Shown: positions 7,311-15,782 of the stretch, piece after piece
Layout of the letters: every line of letters begins with the position of its first letter
Position numbering within the stretch: the stretch's first letter is position 1
Assembly (NCBI RefSeq): GCF_024347055.1
Contig: NZ_AP024896.1
Span: forward strand, 1,736,001 to 1,800,000
DNA: 64,000 nt
Source of the DNA: Vibrio porteresiae DSM 19223
GTDB lineage: Bacteria > Pseudomonadota > Gammaproteobacteria > Enterobacterales > Vibrionaceae
Direction of reading: 5' to 3'
Notes under the pieces: generated by a model
Told to the model about the DNA's origin: nothing
Seen by the model: the letters and a program-made list of their open reading frames with translations, nothing else
Database searches by the model: none
Program-made: the position numbers and the translations under genes

Positions 7311-8750
7311 ATGCAAGGAACGCATTTCACTGGGATCAATTTAAGTGTATTGCTCATCGCTACGGGCTGCACTTCGACCGCGCCAAAAACAACTCATGTC
7401 GACTTAATGGTGACTAATGGACAAGTGCTCACTATGGATAAAGAACATCATGTTTATCCACAAGGGGTTGTGGTGATTAATGGTGACACCATTATCGCCG
7501 TTGGTGATGCTTCTTTAGCAAAGCAATACTCAGCAAGTAAAGTCATTAACGCCAAGAACGGTATTGTTCTACCTGGCATGGTGAATACCCATAACCACTT
7601 ACCCATGATTGCTTTTCGTGGTTTAGGTGAAGAAGGGATTGAAAATCGGCTGTTCGCCTATTTTTTCCCTCTAGAAAAAGAGAAGTTAAACCGAACTTTA
7701 ATTCATAATGCCACCCTACTAGGCGCTAGCGAACTCGCTTTAGGCGGAGTAACGACTTATGCAGATATGTATTACCACATGGATGAAATGGCTCAAGCCA
7801 CTAAACAAGTCGGGCTGCGAGCTGTACTCGGCGAAACAGTGATTAAGTATCCGGTAGTTGATGCACCTACCCCCTATGGTGGCCTTGAATATGGTGAAAA
7901 TTTTGTAAAAACCTACCTGCACGACCCACTCATTACGCCTGCTTTCGCCCCTCATGCCGCTTACACAGTTGGTAGTAAAGAGTTACAACGTATCCATGAA
8001 TTATCCGTCAAATACAATGTGCCAACGTTAATTCATGCCGCAGAATTCCCCCATGAAGAGCAGCGTTTGGAAGACGGTTTAGCGGCAAAATCCCCTGTCG
8101 ATTATCTGTATAAATTGGGCGTATTAGATAAGCATATGGTGCTGGCTCATGGCGTCAATTTTTCAGAAGACGACCTCAAACTCATCCAGCAAGCTGATGC
8201 GGGTGTGGCTTACAATCCGATGGCCAACGCCAAAGGGGCAACGGGCATTGCCCCTGCTTGGGATATGCTTAAACAACATATTCGGATTGGTTTAGGCACC
8301 GATGGACCAATGAGTTCCAACCAAGTAGACTTATGGCGCACTCTAAGTTATGCCGCCAATATGCAGCGGCTACGCTATCACGACCGAACCATTATGATTC
8401 CTCGCCAAGTTATTGAAATGGCGACAATAGGTGGCGCCAAAGCACTGCACATGGAAGATCAAATCGGCTCGTTAGAACCAGGGAAAAAGGCCGATGTCAT
8501 TGTGGTGGAAACCCATTCGATGAACATGATGCCAAACTACAACCCCTATGCTACCTTGGTGTATCAAGCCAATCCTTCGAACGTCGAGTACACCATTGTT
8601 AATGGCAAGATCGTCATGGCCAACCGAAAACTCACCAATATCGATGAAGATGAGATTCGCACCAAAACGATCGCTATCGAAAATGACATCCGTATATTTG
8701 CCCAAGAATTGGCTAAAAAGGCGATTCAGTCGAAAAGTGTTATGGATTAA
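7311..8750 (+). CDS. Amidohydrolase, MtaD/TrzA-type deaminase family, with possible lipoprotein N-terminus
   Basis: A 479-residue metal-dependent hydrolase. H94 and H96 (THNH) form the metal motif, followed by HAAE and AHGVN and the aspartate in GLGTDGPMSSN. The sequence after the HxH (LPMIAFRGLGEE) resembles 5'-methylthioadenosine/S-adenosylhomocysteine and guanine-type deaminases of the ATZ/TRZ family. Before the catalytic domain is a hydrophobic stretch ending IATGC (Cys20), like a lipobox but without the usual positive N-terminus. AGGAGA lies eight bases before this ATG, so the extension is probably translated. The substrate is unknown; location in the envelope would be unusual. Confidence 0.85.
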   Translation: MQGTHFTGINLSVLLIATGCTSTAPKTTHVDLMVTNGQVLTMDKEHHVYPQGVVVINGDTIIAVGDASLAKQYSASKVINAKNGIVLPGMVNTHNHLPMIAFRGLGEEGIENRLFAYFFPLEKEKLNRTLIHNATLLGASELALGGVTTYADMYYHMDEMAQATKQVGLRAVLGETVIKYPVVDAPTPYGGLEYGENFVKTYLHDPLITPAFAPHAAYTVGSKELQRIHELSVKYNVPTLIHAAEFPHEEQRLEDGLAAKSPVDYLYKLGVLDKHMVLAHGVNFSEDDLKLIQQADAGVAYNPMANAKGATGIAPAWDMLKQHIRIGLGTDGPMSSNQVDLWRTLSYAANMQRLRYHDRTIMIPRQVIEMATIGGAKALHMEDQIGSLEPGKKADVIVVETHSMNMMPNYNPYATLVYQANPSNVEYTIVNGKIVMANRKLTNIDEDEIRTKTIAIENDIRIFAQELAKKAIQSKSVMD

Positions 8751-8807
8751 TGCCGCAGCAATAGTGAACATAATTAAGCTCACTTCAAATAAAGTTAAGG
8801 AGAACCT

Positions 8808-9281
8808 ATGAGCGTTGAGCAGGTGAAATCGTTTCTGGCTGAGCGAGCACCAGAGATAAAAGTCACCGAGTTAGCAGAAAGCACAGCAACCGTTGCCGAT
8901 GCCGCTCTGGCCTTTGGCGTCGAGCCAGGACAGATTGCTAAAACCTTATCGGTGCATTTAGAGCAAGGGGTAGCGCTTATTGTCATGGCTGGGGATGCTA
9001 AAATTCATAATGGTAAATTTAAGCGTTTGTTTGGTTTAAAACCTCGCATGCTTAAAGGAGAAGAGGTCGAGCCATTGACGGGGTTCTTTCCCGGTGGAGT
9101 CTGCCCTTTCACGACACAAGCGGGTGTCGCCGTATTCTGTGATGAGAGTTTAAAAGCCTACGACATCGTTCTACCTGCTGGCGGAAACGCTAACTCAGGA
9201 GTCAAAATTTCCCCGAAACGCCTAGCGGAGATTTGCACCGCCGAATGGGTTGATGTCGCGAAAGAGCCAGTCGAAGCATAG
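8808..9281 (+). CDS. YbaK/ProX-type aminoacyl-tRNA editing (deacylase) domain protein
   Basis: A 157-residue free-standing editing domain. It has the family pattern: a helix with GVEPGQIAKTLSV, the strand IVMAGDAKIHNGKFKRLFG, then GFFPGGVCPF and LPAGGNANSGVKISPKRL. Family members hydrolyse mischarged tRNA(Pro) (Ala- or Cys-tRNA) or related mischarged tRNAs in the cytoplasm. The lysine of the FKRLFG segment and the GGVCPF loop line the substrate pocket. It starts 57 bp after the amidohydrolase gene, behind AAGGAG, and may be co-transcribed with it. Which aminoacyl-tRNA it corrects cannot be decided here. Confidence 0.85.
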   Translation: MSVEQVKSFLAERAPEIKVTELAESTATVADAALAFGVEPGQIAKTLSVHLEQGVALIVMAGDAKIHNGKFKRLFGLKPRMLKGEEVEPLTGFFPGGVCPFTTQAGVAVFCDESLKAYDIVLPAGGNANSGVKISPKRLAEICTAEWVDVAKEPVEA

Positions 9282-9370
9282 CGCAACCAAGCAGTCAGCC
9301 CTGGGTTAGGTATGCTTTGTGGTTTATCCCAGAGACAACATCTAACTTATTGAATAAAGTCACTCTAAGT

Positions 9371-9397
9371 AAAAGGCAGAACCATGTCTGCCTTTTT
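9371..9397. terminator. Rho-independent terminator between convergent genes
   Basis: Stem AAAAGGCAGA/TCTGCCTTTT with a six-base loop and a T-run on either strand. Confidence 0.8.
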
Positions 9398-9425
9398 AAC
9401 TAATTTCCTCGACTAAATAGCGCAT

Positions 9426-10403
9426 TTACATCGCGTGAGCTTCGACGGTTTTGGCTTTGGCCTTTTTCTTATGACCGGCTCGGGCACTGACGATTTGGAC
9501 ACTCACTGCAGCCATGACCACCAGAATCATGCCAAGGTAACTCATCCAATCGAGGTGAGATTCACTGATAATATTCGACCACAAGCCAAACAGTACACAT
9601 AGTTCAGTGAGCACAAACACCACCACAGGAACCATGGCGATAACAGCACTTACCTGCACCGTTTGCCAATAACGCAGTGCTTGGGTAAATGCACCATAGG
9701 CAACAATCGTGTTGATACAGCAGAACAACATAATCCAAGTATCATCACCGCTCATCGTCATTAGCTTGCTGGGAGTAGAAAATGGCGCCATCGTGACCAT
9801 GGCAAACAAGTAAATCATCAGCAAGATGTTGGAAGAGCTCAATTTATGAAAGAGCGTTTTTTGCATCAGAGCATAAATACACCAACTGAACGCCGAGATA
9901 AAAATAATCACAACACCCGTAATGAGAGTATGCATATCCCCATCATATGTGCCCATTAACACCGGATGGAAAAAGATCAGCAATCCAACAATCAGTAAAC
10001 CAAAGCAGACTATTTGAGGCACAGAAATCCGCTCTTTCAAAAAGAGGTAGCCACCCAGAGCCATAAAAATAGGCGACACTTGCATCGCCAACTGAGCCAC
10101 CTCAGGGCGTAAATAGGTTACCCCCCAAGCAAAAAACGTATAGTTAATGATGAGAAACAGACCAGAGCCAAAAAGACGAAACCACTCATTACGATTCAGT
10201 GACCGAAATTCATAGAGTTTATGATGTTGCCATTGCCACAAAAACACCACAATGGCGGCAAAAGTAAAGCGAGCCCAAGTCAAGGTCACAGGGTCGGCAA
10301 ATCCACTAGAGAGCTTCAACGCAATAGGGATCATTCCCCAAAACAATGCTGTTGTGGAACTTAACATCAAACCAATCATAAAGTTATGCTTCGAGCTTTC
10401 CAT
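9426..10403 (-). CDS. EamA/DMT-family inner-membrane transporter
   Basis: A protein of about 325 residues with ten predicted hydrophobic segments in two EamA repeats, starting with TTALFWGMIPIALKL and FADPVTLTWARF, the usual signature of the first repeat, and ending with a lysine-rich cytoplasmic tail (HKKKAKAK). Members export or import small metabolites such as amino acids or drugs; the substrate is unknown. The ATG used here has GGAGGG ten bases upstream; the 18 extra upstream residues (rich in Arg) are probably untranslated. It is downstream of a terminator that ends the MetE-like gene, so it has its own promoter. Confidence 0.88.
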   Translation of the reverse strand: MESSKHNFMIGLMLSSTTALFWGMIPIALKLSSGFADPVTLTWARFTFAAIVVFLWQWQHHKLYEFRSLNRNEWFRLFGSGLFLIINYTFFAWGVTYLRPEVAQLAMQVSPIFMALGGYLFLKERISVPQIVCFGLLIVGLLIFFHPVLMGTYDGDMHTLITGVVIIFISAFSWCIYALMQKTLFHKLSSSNILLMIYLFAMVTMAPFSTPSKLMTMSGDDTWIMLFCCINTIVAYGAFTQALRYWQTVQVSAVIAMVPVVVFVLTELCVLFGLWSNIISESHLDWMSYLGMILVVMAAVSVQIVSARAGHKKKAKAKTVEAHAM

Positions 10404-10514
10404 TTTTGATCTTCCCTCCCTAGATGTTCGCCTACGAACCAGAACGAGCACGATCATACCACGACATGATATGCAATTATTTCAATATTTAATATTCGGT
10501 AACATTTGGACAAT

Positions 10515-10552
10515 AAAAAACGGCTGATTACCAATGGGAGGGTAATCAGCCG
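10515..10552 (-). terminator. Rho-independent terminator of the MetE-like gene
   Basis: On the minus strand, stem CGGCTGATTACC/GGTAATCAGCCG with an 8-base loop followed by TTTTTT, 58 bp after the stop codon. Confidence 0.9.
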
Positions 10553-10609
10553 TGGAAAATGTCAGAAACGCTTTTTATAGTGAATTTATCTGGGTATAGA
10601 AACGCTAGC

Positions 10610-11746
10610 TTATGCTTGTGGCCAAACGTCTGCAACGATGTCATTGATCAAACGAATTTTTGCCCACTGTGCTTCAACAGTCAGTTTGTTGCCTTCTTCT
10701 GTTGATGCAAAACCACATTGAGGACTTAAGCATAGGTTTTCTAGCGGCACATATTCTTGAGCTTCTTGAATACGCGCTTTAATGAGGTCTTTATCTTCAA
10801 GGTCAGCAAATTTAGAAGTTACTAGGCCAAGCACAATGCGGCTACCGTTATTTGCCCAGTGACGTAGCGGTGCAAAATCTCCTGCACGATCGTTGTCGTA
10901 CTCTAGGAAATAGCCGTCATAGTTAGTCGCAAACAACTGTTCAGCCACTGGCTCATAACCACCTGAGAACAACCATGAAGAAGCATGGTTACCACGACAA
11001 ATGTGAGTGGTCACTACCATATCTTCTGGCTTACCTTCGAGTGCACCATTGATGATATCTGAACACACTTTGGCGATGTCGTTAACGTCGATGCCTTTTT
11101 CTTTCAATTCGGCACGTTTGTTTGCGTCAGCCAAAAATGCCCAGTTTGTGTCATCGAATTGAAGGTAACGACAGCCCGCAGCATAGAATGCTTGTACCGC
11201 GTCGCGATAAGCTTTCGCCAAATCGGCATAGAAATCATCAAGGTTTGGGTAAACTTCAAGCAGTTTAGACGTATCGTTGTTAGCCAGTACTTCTTGACGC
11301 AAAATCATGGTTGGCGCTGGAATCGTTGCTTTCGCGACAAACGAGTCGTCGGTTTCTGCCACTTTTTTCAGAAAATCGAAGTGACCAAGGAATGGGTGAT
11401 CTGCATTGAAAGAAACTCGGTCAATCACACGGATGTTGTATGAAGGCGCTGCTTTACCATGGAATTTTTGGTTGTAACCTTGGTCTGGTACGTAACCTTC
11501 AATACCATTTAGGTTTTCTAGAAAATCGATATGCCAGAAACCACGGCGAAATTCACCGTCAGTGATCACTTTTAGGCCAGCCGCTTTTTGCTGTTCAACT
11601 AACTCAGTAATCGCACGGTTTTCCACCTCGGTCAGATCACCTTGAGAAATCTTACCCGCTTTAAAATCAGCACGAGCTTGATGTAAATAGTCTGGACGTA
11701 AGTAGCTACCTACAACATCTGAACGGAAAGGAGGGCGAATTGCCAT
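10610..11746 (-). CDS. Cobalamin-independent methionine synthase-like methyltransferase (MetE C-terminal domain family)
   Basis: A 378-residue protein equivalent to the catalytic C-terminal half of MetE. It begins PPFRSDVVGSYLRP, has ITDGEFRRGFWHIDF, the substrate residue block QFDDTNWAF, THICRGN (zinc ligands His and Cys) and LSPQCGFAS (zinc-ligand Cys). Such short proteins (YxjG/YxjH type) transfer a methyl group to homocysteine or a related thiol from a donor that may not be polyglutamylated methyl-THF. A MetR-consensus motif upstream suggests methionine control. The divergent or adjacent LysR at 11936-12871 is co-oriented, so it is a less certain regulator. Confidence 0.9.
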   Translation of the reverse strand: MAIRPPFRSDVVGSYLRPDYLHQARADFKAGKISQGDLTEVENRAITELVEQQKAAGLKVITDGEFRRGFWHIDFLENLNGIEGYVPDQGYNQKFHGKAAPSYNIRVIDRVSFNADHPFLGHFDFLKKVAETDDSFVAKATIPAPTMILRQEVLANNDTSKLLEVYPNLDDFYADLAKAYRDAVQAFYAAGCRYLQFDDTNWAFLADANKRAELKEKGIDVNDIAKVCSDIINGALEGKPEDMVVTTHICRGNHASSWLFSGGYEPVAEQLFATNYDGYFLEYDNDRAGDFAPLRHWANNGSRIVLGLVTSKFADLEDKDLIKARIQEAQEYVPLENLCLSPQCGFASTEEGNKLTVEAQWAKIRLINDIVADVWPQA

Positions 11747-11843
11747 GAAAGTTACCTCGTGTATTTATAGTTATCCTGTGATTATGAGACCATCTTAATG
11801 GATGGCTAGATGGCTGTTAATCCAATTTTTCTCATGTTGATCA

Positions 11844-11856
11844 TGAAGAAAATTCA
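11844..11856. promoter_or_regulatory. Candidate MetR site (TGAA-N5-TTCA)
   Basis: TGAAGAAAATTCA matches the published MetR consensus TGAANNWNNTTCA exactly, 98 bp upstream of the MetE-like start. A related half-site (TTCAACATG) follows directly. The match is short, so chance is possible. Confidence 0.45.
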
Positions 11857-11935
11857 AATTCAACATGCAGATTATTTTCTAATTAACAATAAAAATTAAA
11901 TATATTATATGGTTATAAAAACAGCCGTCTCATTA

Positions 11936-12871
11936 CTATTCCACGTTCCAATAGAGAGGATCACCATAGACTTCAACAAAGTAATCAATCACAGCTCGTA
12001 TATTGATCGAAGGATGACGAGCATAAGGATAGATAGCCGCAATATGTTGCGGTTCCATATTCGATGCCGCTTGATAGTCAGGTAACAAACGAACCAATTG
12101 CCCAGATTGCAAATATTCGCCAATCAACCAATCCGGGAACAAGACTATTCCCATGCCTTGCAAGGCACAACTCACTATGGTTTGTGCATTATTGGAGGTA
12201 AGTAAAGAGGTCACTTCAGACTGTAGCCACTCTTCTCCCATTTGACGAAACAACCAACGATTTTGTCCAGAAGAGCCTTTATAAACCAAGCTCTTGTGCC
12301 TTTTTAGTTCTGCTGGCGTTGTCGGAATACCGTACTTTTTGACGTAACTTGGTGCAGCCGCTAGGTAATACTTCTGCATGCCAAAAATGCGGGCATGAAA
12401 GGAAGAATCGACTAAGGTCCCGATTCGAAAAAGAACATCCGCTGCATCTTTATGTGGATCAATAAAATCATCCGTTTGAAGCAACTCTATCGTTAAATTC
12501 GGATATCGTTCGGTCAATCCAAAGAGCCAAGGCGCAATGTGTTTCTGCCCAAAATAAACCGGAGCATTAATTCGCACTAAACCGGTCGGCTCTTCTTGGC
12601 GTTCAAGCAACTCCTTCTGTGCTTCGTCCAATTGCTGTAATACATTACGCGCATAACCAGCGAATAACCTTCCCGCCTCAGTAGGAATAACCGCACGAGT
12701 GTTTCGGTAGAAAAGCTGCTGGCCTAGTGAATCTTCCAGTTGCTTGATGATTCTCGACACCATGGACGCAGAGACCCCTTCACGTCGAGCAACAATCGAA
12801 AAGCTCTGTGAATCAAACACACCAATAAAAAACTGCAATGAGCGGACATTCACCGCACTGATATCCTGCAT
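11936..12871 (-). CDS. LysR-family transcriptional regulator
   Basis: About 312 residues from MQDISAVNVRSLQFF, with an N-terminal winged helix (FSIVARREGVSASMVSRIIKQLED, about residues 22-45) and an effector domain beginning RINAPVYFGQKHIAPW. AGGA lies ten bases before this ATG; the 68-residue upstream extension reads through the divergent promoter region and is rejected. It is divergent from the YdcZ pair, 98 bp away, the probable target. Effector unknown. Confidence 0.88.
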   Translation of the reverse strand: MQDISAVNVRSLQFFIGVFDSQSFSIVARREGVSASMVSRIIKQLEDSLGQQLFYRNTRAVIPTEAGRLFAGYARNVLQQLDEAQKELLERQEEPTGLVRINAPVYFGQKHIAPWLFGLTERYPNLTIELLQTDDFIDPHKDAADVLFRIGTLVDSSFHARIFGMQKYYLAAAPSYVKKYGIPTTPAELKRHKSLVYKGSSGQNRWLFRQMGEEWLQSEVTSLLTSNNAQTIVSCALQGMGIVLFPDWLIGEYLQSGQLVRLLPDYQAASNMEPQHIAAIYPYARHPSINIRAVIDYFVEVYGDPLYWNVE

Positions 12872-12969
12872 TTGTGCAAATCCTGCAAAAGTGATTGCTA
12901 AATTATACCGTTTTTTAACACTGTGCCTTACTGTACTCTCCCCCACTTCAATTTTGGAGTGGACAAAAC

Positions 12970-13404
12970 ATGCAATTATTATTGATTTTACTGGTGATAC
13001 TCGGGGGAATGAGCTTGTCGGTTGAAGCTGGTTTACTGGGACCACTAGGTGCGGCAGTCGGTGGTTTGTGGGCAACCTTTAGTATTTTTGGTGTCGGAGC
13101 GGCCCTTACTTTTCTGTTAATGTTGTTTTTCAGCCCTCGCAACAGTCCCTCATTTTTTTCACAACCGAGTTGGACATTAATCGGTGGTGTTCTCGGTCCA
13201 ATTTATGTTGTTATTTTGACCTTTTCGACCCCAAGTATTGGTATCGCGCTCACCATGGTAGGCATTTTGGCAGGACAAATTTTTAAAAGTCTGCTCATCG
13301 ACCACTATGGTTGGTTTGGCGTACCGCACCGCGAAGTTGATAAAAAGCGCATTATTGCTCTGCTATTTATTATTGCTGCACTCATTTTGATGGCTAAGGG
13401 GTAA
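12970..13404 (+). CDS. YdcZ-family (DUF606) DMT-superfamily membrane protein, first of a pair
   Basis: A 144-residue protein with about five transmembrane segments, half the size of an EamA transporter. It starts LLILLVILGGMSLSVEAGLLGPLGAAVGG, the family's N-terminal pattern, and contains GVLGPIYVVILTFSTPSIGIALTM and a helix ending LIDHYGWFG. Five bases separate it from the second YdcZ gene, which suggests the two half-size proteins pair into one transporter. GGAG precedes the ATG. The divergent LysR is the likely regulator. The substrate is unknown. Confidence 0.85.
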   Translation: MQLLLILLVILGGMSLSVEAGLLGPLGAAVGGLWATFSIFGVGAALTFLLMLFFSPRNSPSFFSQPSWTLIGGVLGPIYVVILTFSTPSIGIALTMVGILAGQIFKSLLIDHYGWFGVPHREVDKKRIIALLFIIAALILMAKG

Positions 13405-13409
13405 GCATC

Positions 13410-13862
13410 ATGACATTAATTATGATTTTATTAGCCATTATTGGCGGCGCTGTTCTGAGTATTCAAGCTGCCTGCAATGGCCAATTAGGAAGTAAAGTTG
13501 GCGTTTTTCGCAGTGCTTTCTTAACCTTTTCGGTTGGAGCCATCGTCACCGCCTTACTCATTTTCTTCTTTGAGCCAAAACACGCTTTAACGTTACTTGA
13601 TGTGCCTAAATGGCAACTACTTGGCGCGCTATGTGGTGTCCCTTATATCTTGATTATGGTACTCGCCGTACAACGGATTGGCACAGCCGTTGCGACCGTC
13701 GCTGTTATTTTTGGCCAGCTTGCGATGAGTATGTTGATCGATAATTTCGGTTGGTTAGGAAACGAAAGTATTCCATTTTCAACCACACGCTTGGCAGCAA
13801 TCGCGTGCTTAGGAGCCGCACTCTACTTTATTCATTCCAGCAATAAAAAGACCATGGATTGA
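13410..13862 (+). CDS. YdcZ-family (DUF606) membrane protein, second of a pair
   Basis: A 150-residue paralogue of the preceding gene, with matching landmarks: GGAVLSIQAACNGQLGSKVG at the N-terminus, GVPYILIMVLAVQRIGTAVATV in the middle and LIDNFGWLG near the C-terminus. About five transmembrane helices. An AAGGGG ribosome binding site lies in the end of the first gene, so translation is probably coupled. The pair probably works as a heterodimer; that is inference from the tandem layout. Confidence 0.85.
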   Translation: MTLIMILLAIIGGAVLSIQAACNGQLGSKVGVFRSAFLTFSVGAIVTALLIFFFEPKHALTLLDVPKWQLLGALCGVPYILIMVLAVQRIGTAVATVAVIFGQLAMSMLIDNFGWLGNESIPFSTTRLAAIACLGAALYFIHSSNKKTMD

Positions 13863-13877
13863 CCTGGTATAACGTTA

Positions 13878-14213
13878 ATGGCAAAAAAGCCCCAGTTGCG
13901 ACGCAAACTGCATCTGCATAAGCAGCAAACTGTAAAATGCCTGCAGCAGCATTTCCCCAGTGATGTGCTAATTCACGTCAACGCTGGCGGCTACTTTGTT
14001 TGGGTTGAACTGCCCAAGCAAGTCGATACGCTCAAGCTCTATCACGATGCGTTAGCTAAGATGATCACCATCGCGCCAGGGAAAATGTTTTCCTCCATGG
14101 AAGAGTTCCGTCACTGCTTTCGCATCAATACCTCATTTGAACTGACTGAACCGCGCATTCGAGCGATCAAAATGTTGTCTTCGCTGATTAAGGCGCAGTT
14201 CAATCACGCTTAA
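13878..14213 (+). pseudogene. C-terminal remnant of a MocR/aminotransferase-type regulator
   Basis: The 111-residue frame matches only the last quarter of a MocR-type or class I aminotransferase protein: QLRRKLHLHKQQTVKCLQQHFP, NAGGYFVWVELPKQVDTLKLYHDALAKMITIAPGKMFSS in outline, FRHCFRINTSFELTEPRIRAI. The GntR helix-turn-helix and the PLP-binding core are missing, and nothing like them is found upstream, where the YdcZ pair sits. It begins just 15 bp after the second YdcZ stop and lacks a good ribosome binding site. Most likely the tail of a regulator lost when the YdcZ pair was inserted or by deletion. It may still be read as a short protein. Confidence 0.75.
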
Positions 14214-14533
14214 CGAGATGGGGTGTAAATTGGGCTGGGGAATTGTGTCACTTTATCACCAAGATCAACAATTTTTGCCGAGCCTTGTTCTGCCACTTGA
14301 TCGATACGCAGCACACTGTGCAATGGGATATAGGTTCGTTCCACTTTCGCAAACTCGTTTTTTAGCCGTTCATGACTTGGGTCGACGACTATGGTGGTGT
14401 GATTGTCCCACACAAAATCACCCAGTTCGATAAAACCAAACAAGCTACTGGTCACTACTTCATGGACGTACACTTCATACCTTTGACCAGCTTGAATAAA
14501 AGAGACTTTATACAGAGGATTCTTTGCACTCAT
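14210..14533 (-). CDS. DUF1820 family protein
   Basis: A 107-residue soluble protein typical of DUF1820: YKVSFIQAGQRYEVYVHEV, SSLFGFIELGDFVWDN, TTIVVDPSHERLKNEF and VERTYIPLHSVLRIDQV. The family is common in gamma-proteobacteria and has no assigned biochemical role. GGAG lies six bases before the ATG. Its stop codon overlaps that of the convergent aminotransferase remnant by four bases, consistent with a deletion having brought the two together. Family is confident; function unknown. Confidence 0.85.
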   Translation of the reverse strand: MSAKNPLYKVSFIQAGQRYEVYVHEVVTSSLFGFIELGDFVWDNHTTIVVDPSHERLKNEFAKVERTYIPLHSVLRIDQVAEQGSAKIVDLGDKVTQFPSPIYTPSR

Positions 14534-14735
14534 AACTCGCTCCTACACCGACTCAACAATAAGAATAATGTTGAATATTTAATCGCTACCAAGGTTCTCA
14601 ATACTTTGGTCTTAATATGCATATAAGCGTCTATCGATTGATATATGGGAGCTGAGGCTATTTTTCAAGCGCTTCTTAGCCATAACTAACTGGAATAAAA
14701 ATAGTGATTGCAACTTTCGATTTGATCCGTACCAT

Positions 14736-14759
14736 GGGCGTTTAGATGTCCATACGTCT
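14736..14759 (+). promoter_or_regulatory. Tandem met boxes (MetJ operator) before metQ-like gene
   Basis: Three adjacent 8-bp units, GGGCGTTT, AGATGTCC and ATACGTCT, resemble the MetJ box AGACGTCT (5, 6 and 7 matches of 8). They end 20 bp before the ATG. MetJ binds tandem boxes cooperatively, so methionine repression of this gene is likely. Confidence 0.6.
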
Positions 14760-14779
14760 CAATACTCAGGAAGGAAGTC

Positions 14780-15583
14780 ATGAAAGGAATAAAAGTCATC
14801 AGCCAATTTTGTTTAGCAGCGGCCTTAATCACAGGTCTAACCGCGTGTGGACAAGAAGATACTCAAGAAATTAAAGTCGGTGCAACGGTAGGACCACACG
14901 CTCAAGTGGTTGAAGCAGTAGCAAAAGAAGCAGCCAAACAAGGGCTTAAAGTGAAAGTTGTCGAATTTAACGACTACGTGACACCCGATGCCGCCCTTGC
15001 TGATGGCAGCATTGATTTAAACAGCTACCAACACCTACCGTTCCTTCAAAACTACAATGCTAACCATAACAGTAACTTGGTTTCTGTAGGTCAATCAATC
15101 TTAATGCGTATGGGTGTTTATTCTAAAAAATACAAATCGTTAGAAGAACTACCAGACAATGCGCGTATCGCGATTCCTAACGATCCTACCAATGGTGGTC
15201 GTGGCCTACTGTTACTGCAAAGTGCCAAACTGATCCGTCTAAAAACAGGGGTTGGTTATAACGCTACAGTTAACGACGTGATTGATAATCCAAAACATTT
15301 TGAATTACTTGAAATCGATGCTGCTCAGTTACCTCGCACATTAGACGATGTTGATGCCGCCGCCATTACCATGAACTACGTGATGTCTGCAGGGCTTGAT
15401 CCGAAACAAACCGGTATCTACATGGAACCTAAAGACGCGCCACTTGCTGTGATGGTGGTTGCAGCTCGCGCCGAAGATAAAGACAACGCTAACTACAAAA
15501 AATTTATGCAAATTTTCCAATCTGAAGCGACTAAGCAATATTTGGAACAAGCCTTCAAAGGCACCATAGAACCTGCATTCTAA
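14780..15583 (+). CDS. metQ: MetQ/NlpA-family substrate-binding lipoprotein (D/L-methionine uptake)
   Basis: A 267-residue lipoprotein: signal sequence with lipobox GLTAC (Cys near residue 23), then VGATVGPHAQVVEAVA, VEFNDYVTPDAALADGSIDLNSYQHLPFLQ in outline, NDPTNGGRGLLLLQ and the C-terminal AFKGTIEPAF. These are the hallmarks of MetQ, which gives methionine to the MetNI ABC transporter from the outer face of the inner membrane. No metN or metI lies next to it, so it must use MetNI encoded elsewhere, or be a second receptor. Met boxes upstream support methionine control; a strong terminator follows. Confidence 0.88.
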   Translation: MKGIKVISQFCLAAALITGLTACGQEDTQEIKVGATVGPHAQVVEAVAKEAAKQGLKVKVVEFNDYVTPDAALADGSIDLNSYQHLPFLQNYNANHNSNLVSVGQSILMRMGVYSKKYKSLEELPDNARIAIPNDPTNGGRGLLLLQSAKLIRLKTGVGYNATVNDVIDNPKHFELLEIDAAQLPRTLDDVDAAAITMNYVMSAGLDPKQTGIYMEPKDAPLAVMVVAARAEDKDNANYKKFMQIFQSEATKQYLEQAFKGTIEPAF

Positions 15584-15615
15584 GTCTTAAGTTACTTCGA
15601 TTGTTCTATAATGTG

Positions 15616-15642
15616 AAAAACGCCCCGAGGGGCGTTTTTTTT
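15616..15642 (+). terminator. Rho-independent terminator after metQ-like gene
   Basis: GC-rich stem CGCCCC/GGGGCG flanked by AAAAA and TTTTTTTT, 33 bp after the stop codon. Confidence 0.93.
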
Positions 15643-15697
15643 ATTTTCTTTAGCACGTGATGATAAAACGTCATCGATAAAGCCAAATACTATTTGT

Positions 15698-15719
15698 ACT
15701 TTAGTTCGTTAACTAAAGT
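15698..15719. repeat. Inverted repeat ACTTTAGTT-N4-AACTAAAGT
   Basis: Perfect nine-base arms with a CGTT loop, between the metQ terminator and the end of the hypothetical gene. It has no T-run on either strand, so it is not a standard terminator; role unknown. Confidence 0.4.
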
Positions 15720-15782
15720 GGTTCAAATGAAACCGATGACTTCGTTATCGCACGCGATTTGCGGCTCAATAAGCCATCATCT

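Noticed and set aside
11936..13075. Extended LysR start adding 68 residues
   Set aside because: The extension crosses the divergent promoter and the start of the YdcZ gene; a conserved LysR N-terminus begins at MQDISAV with AGGA upstream.
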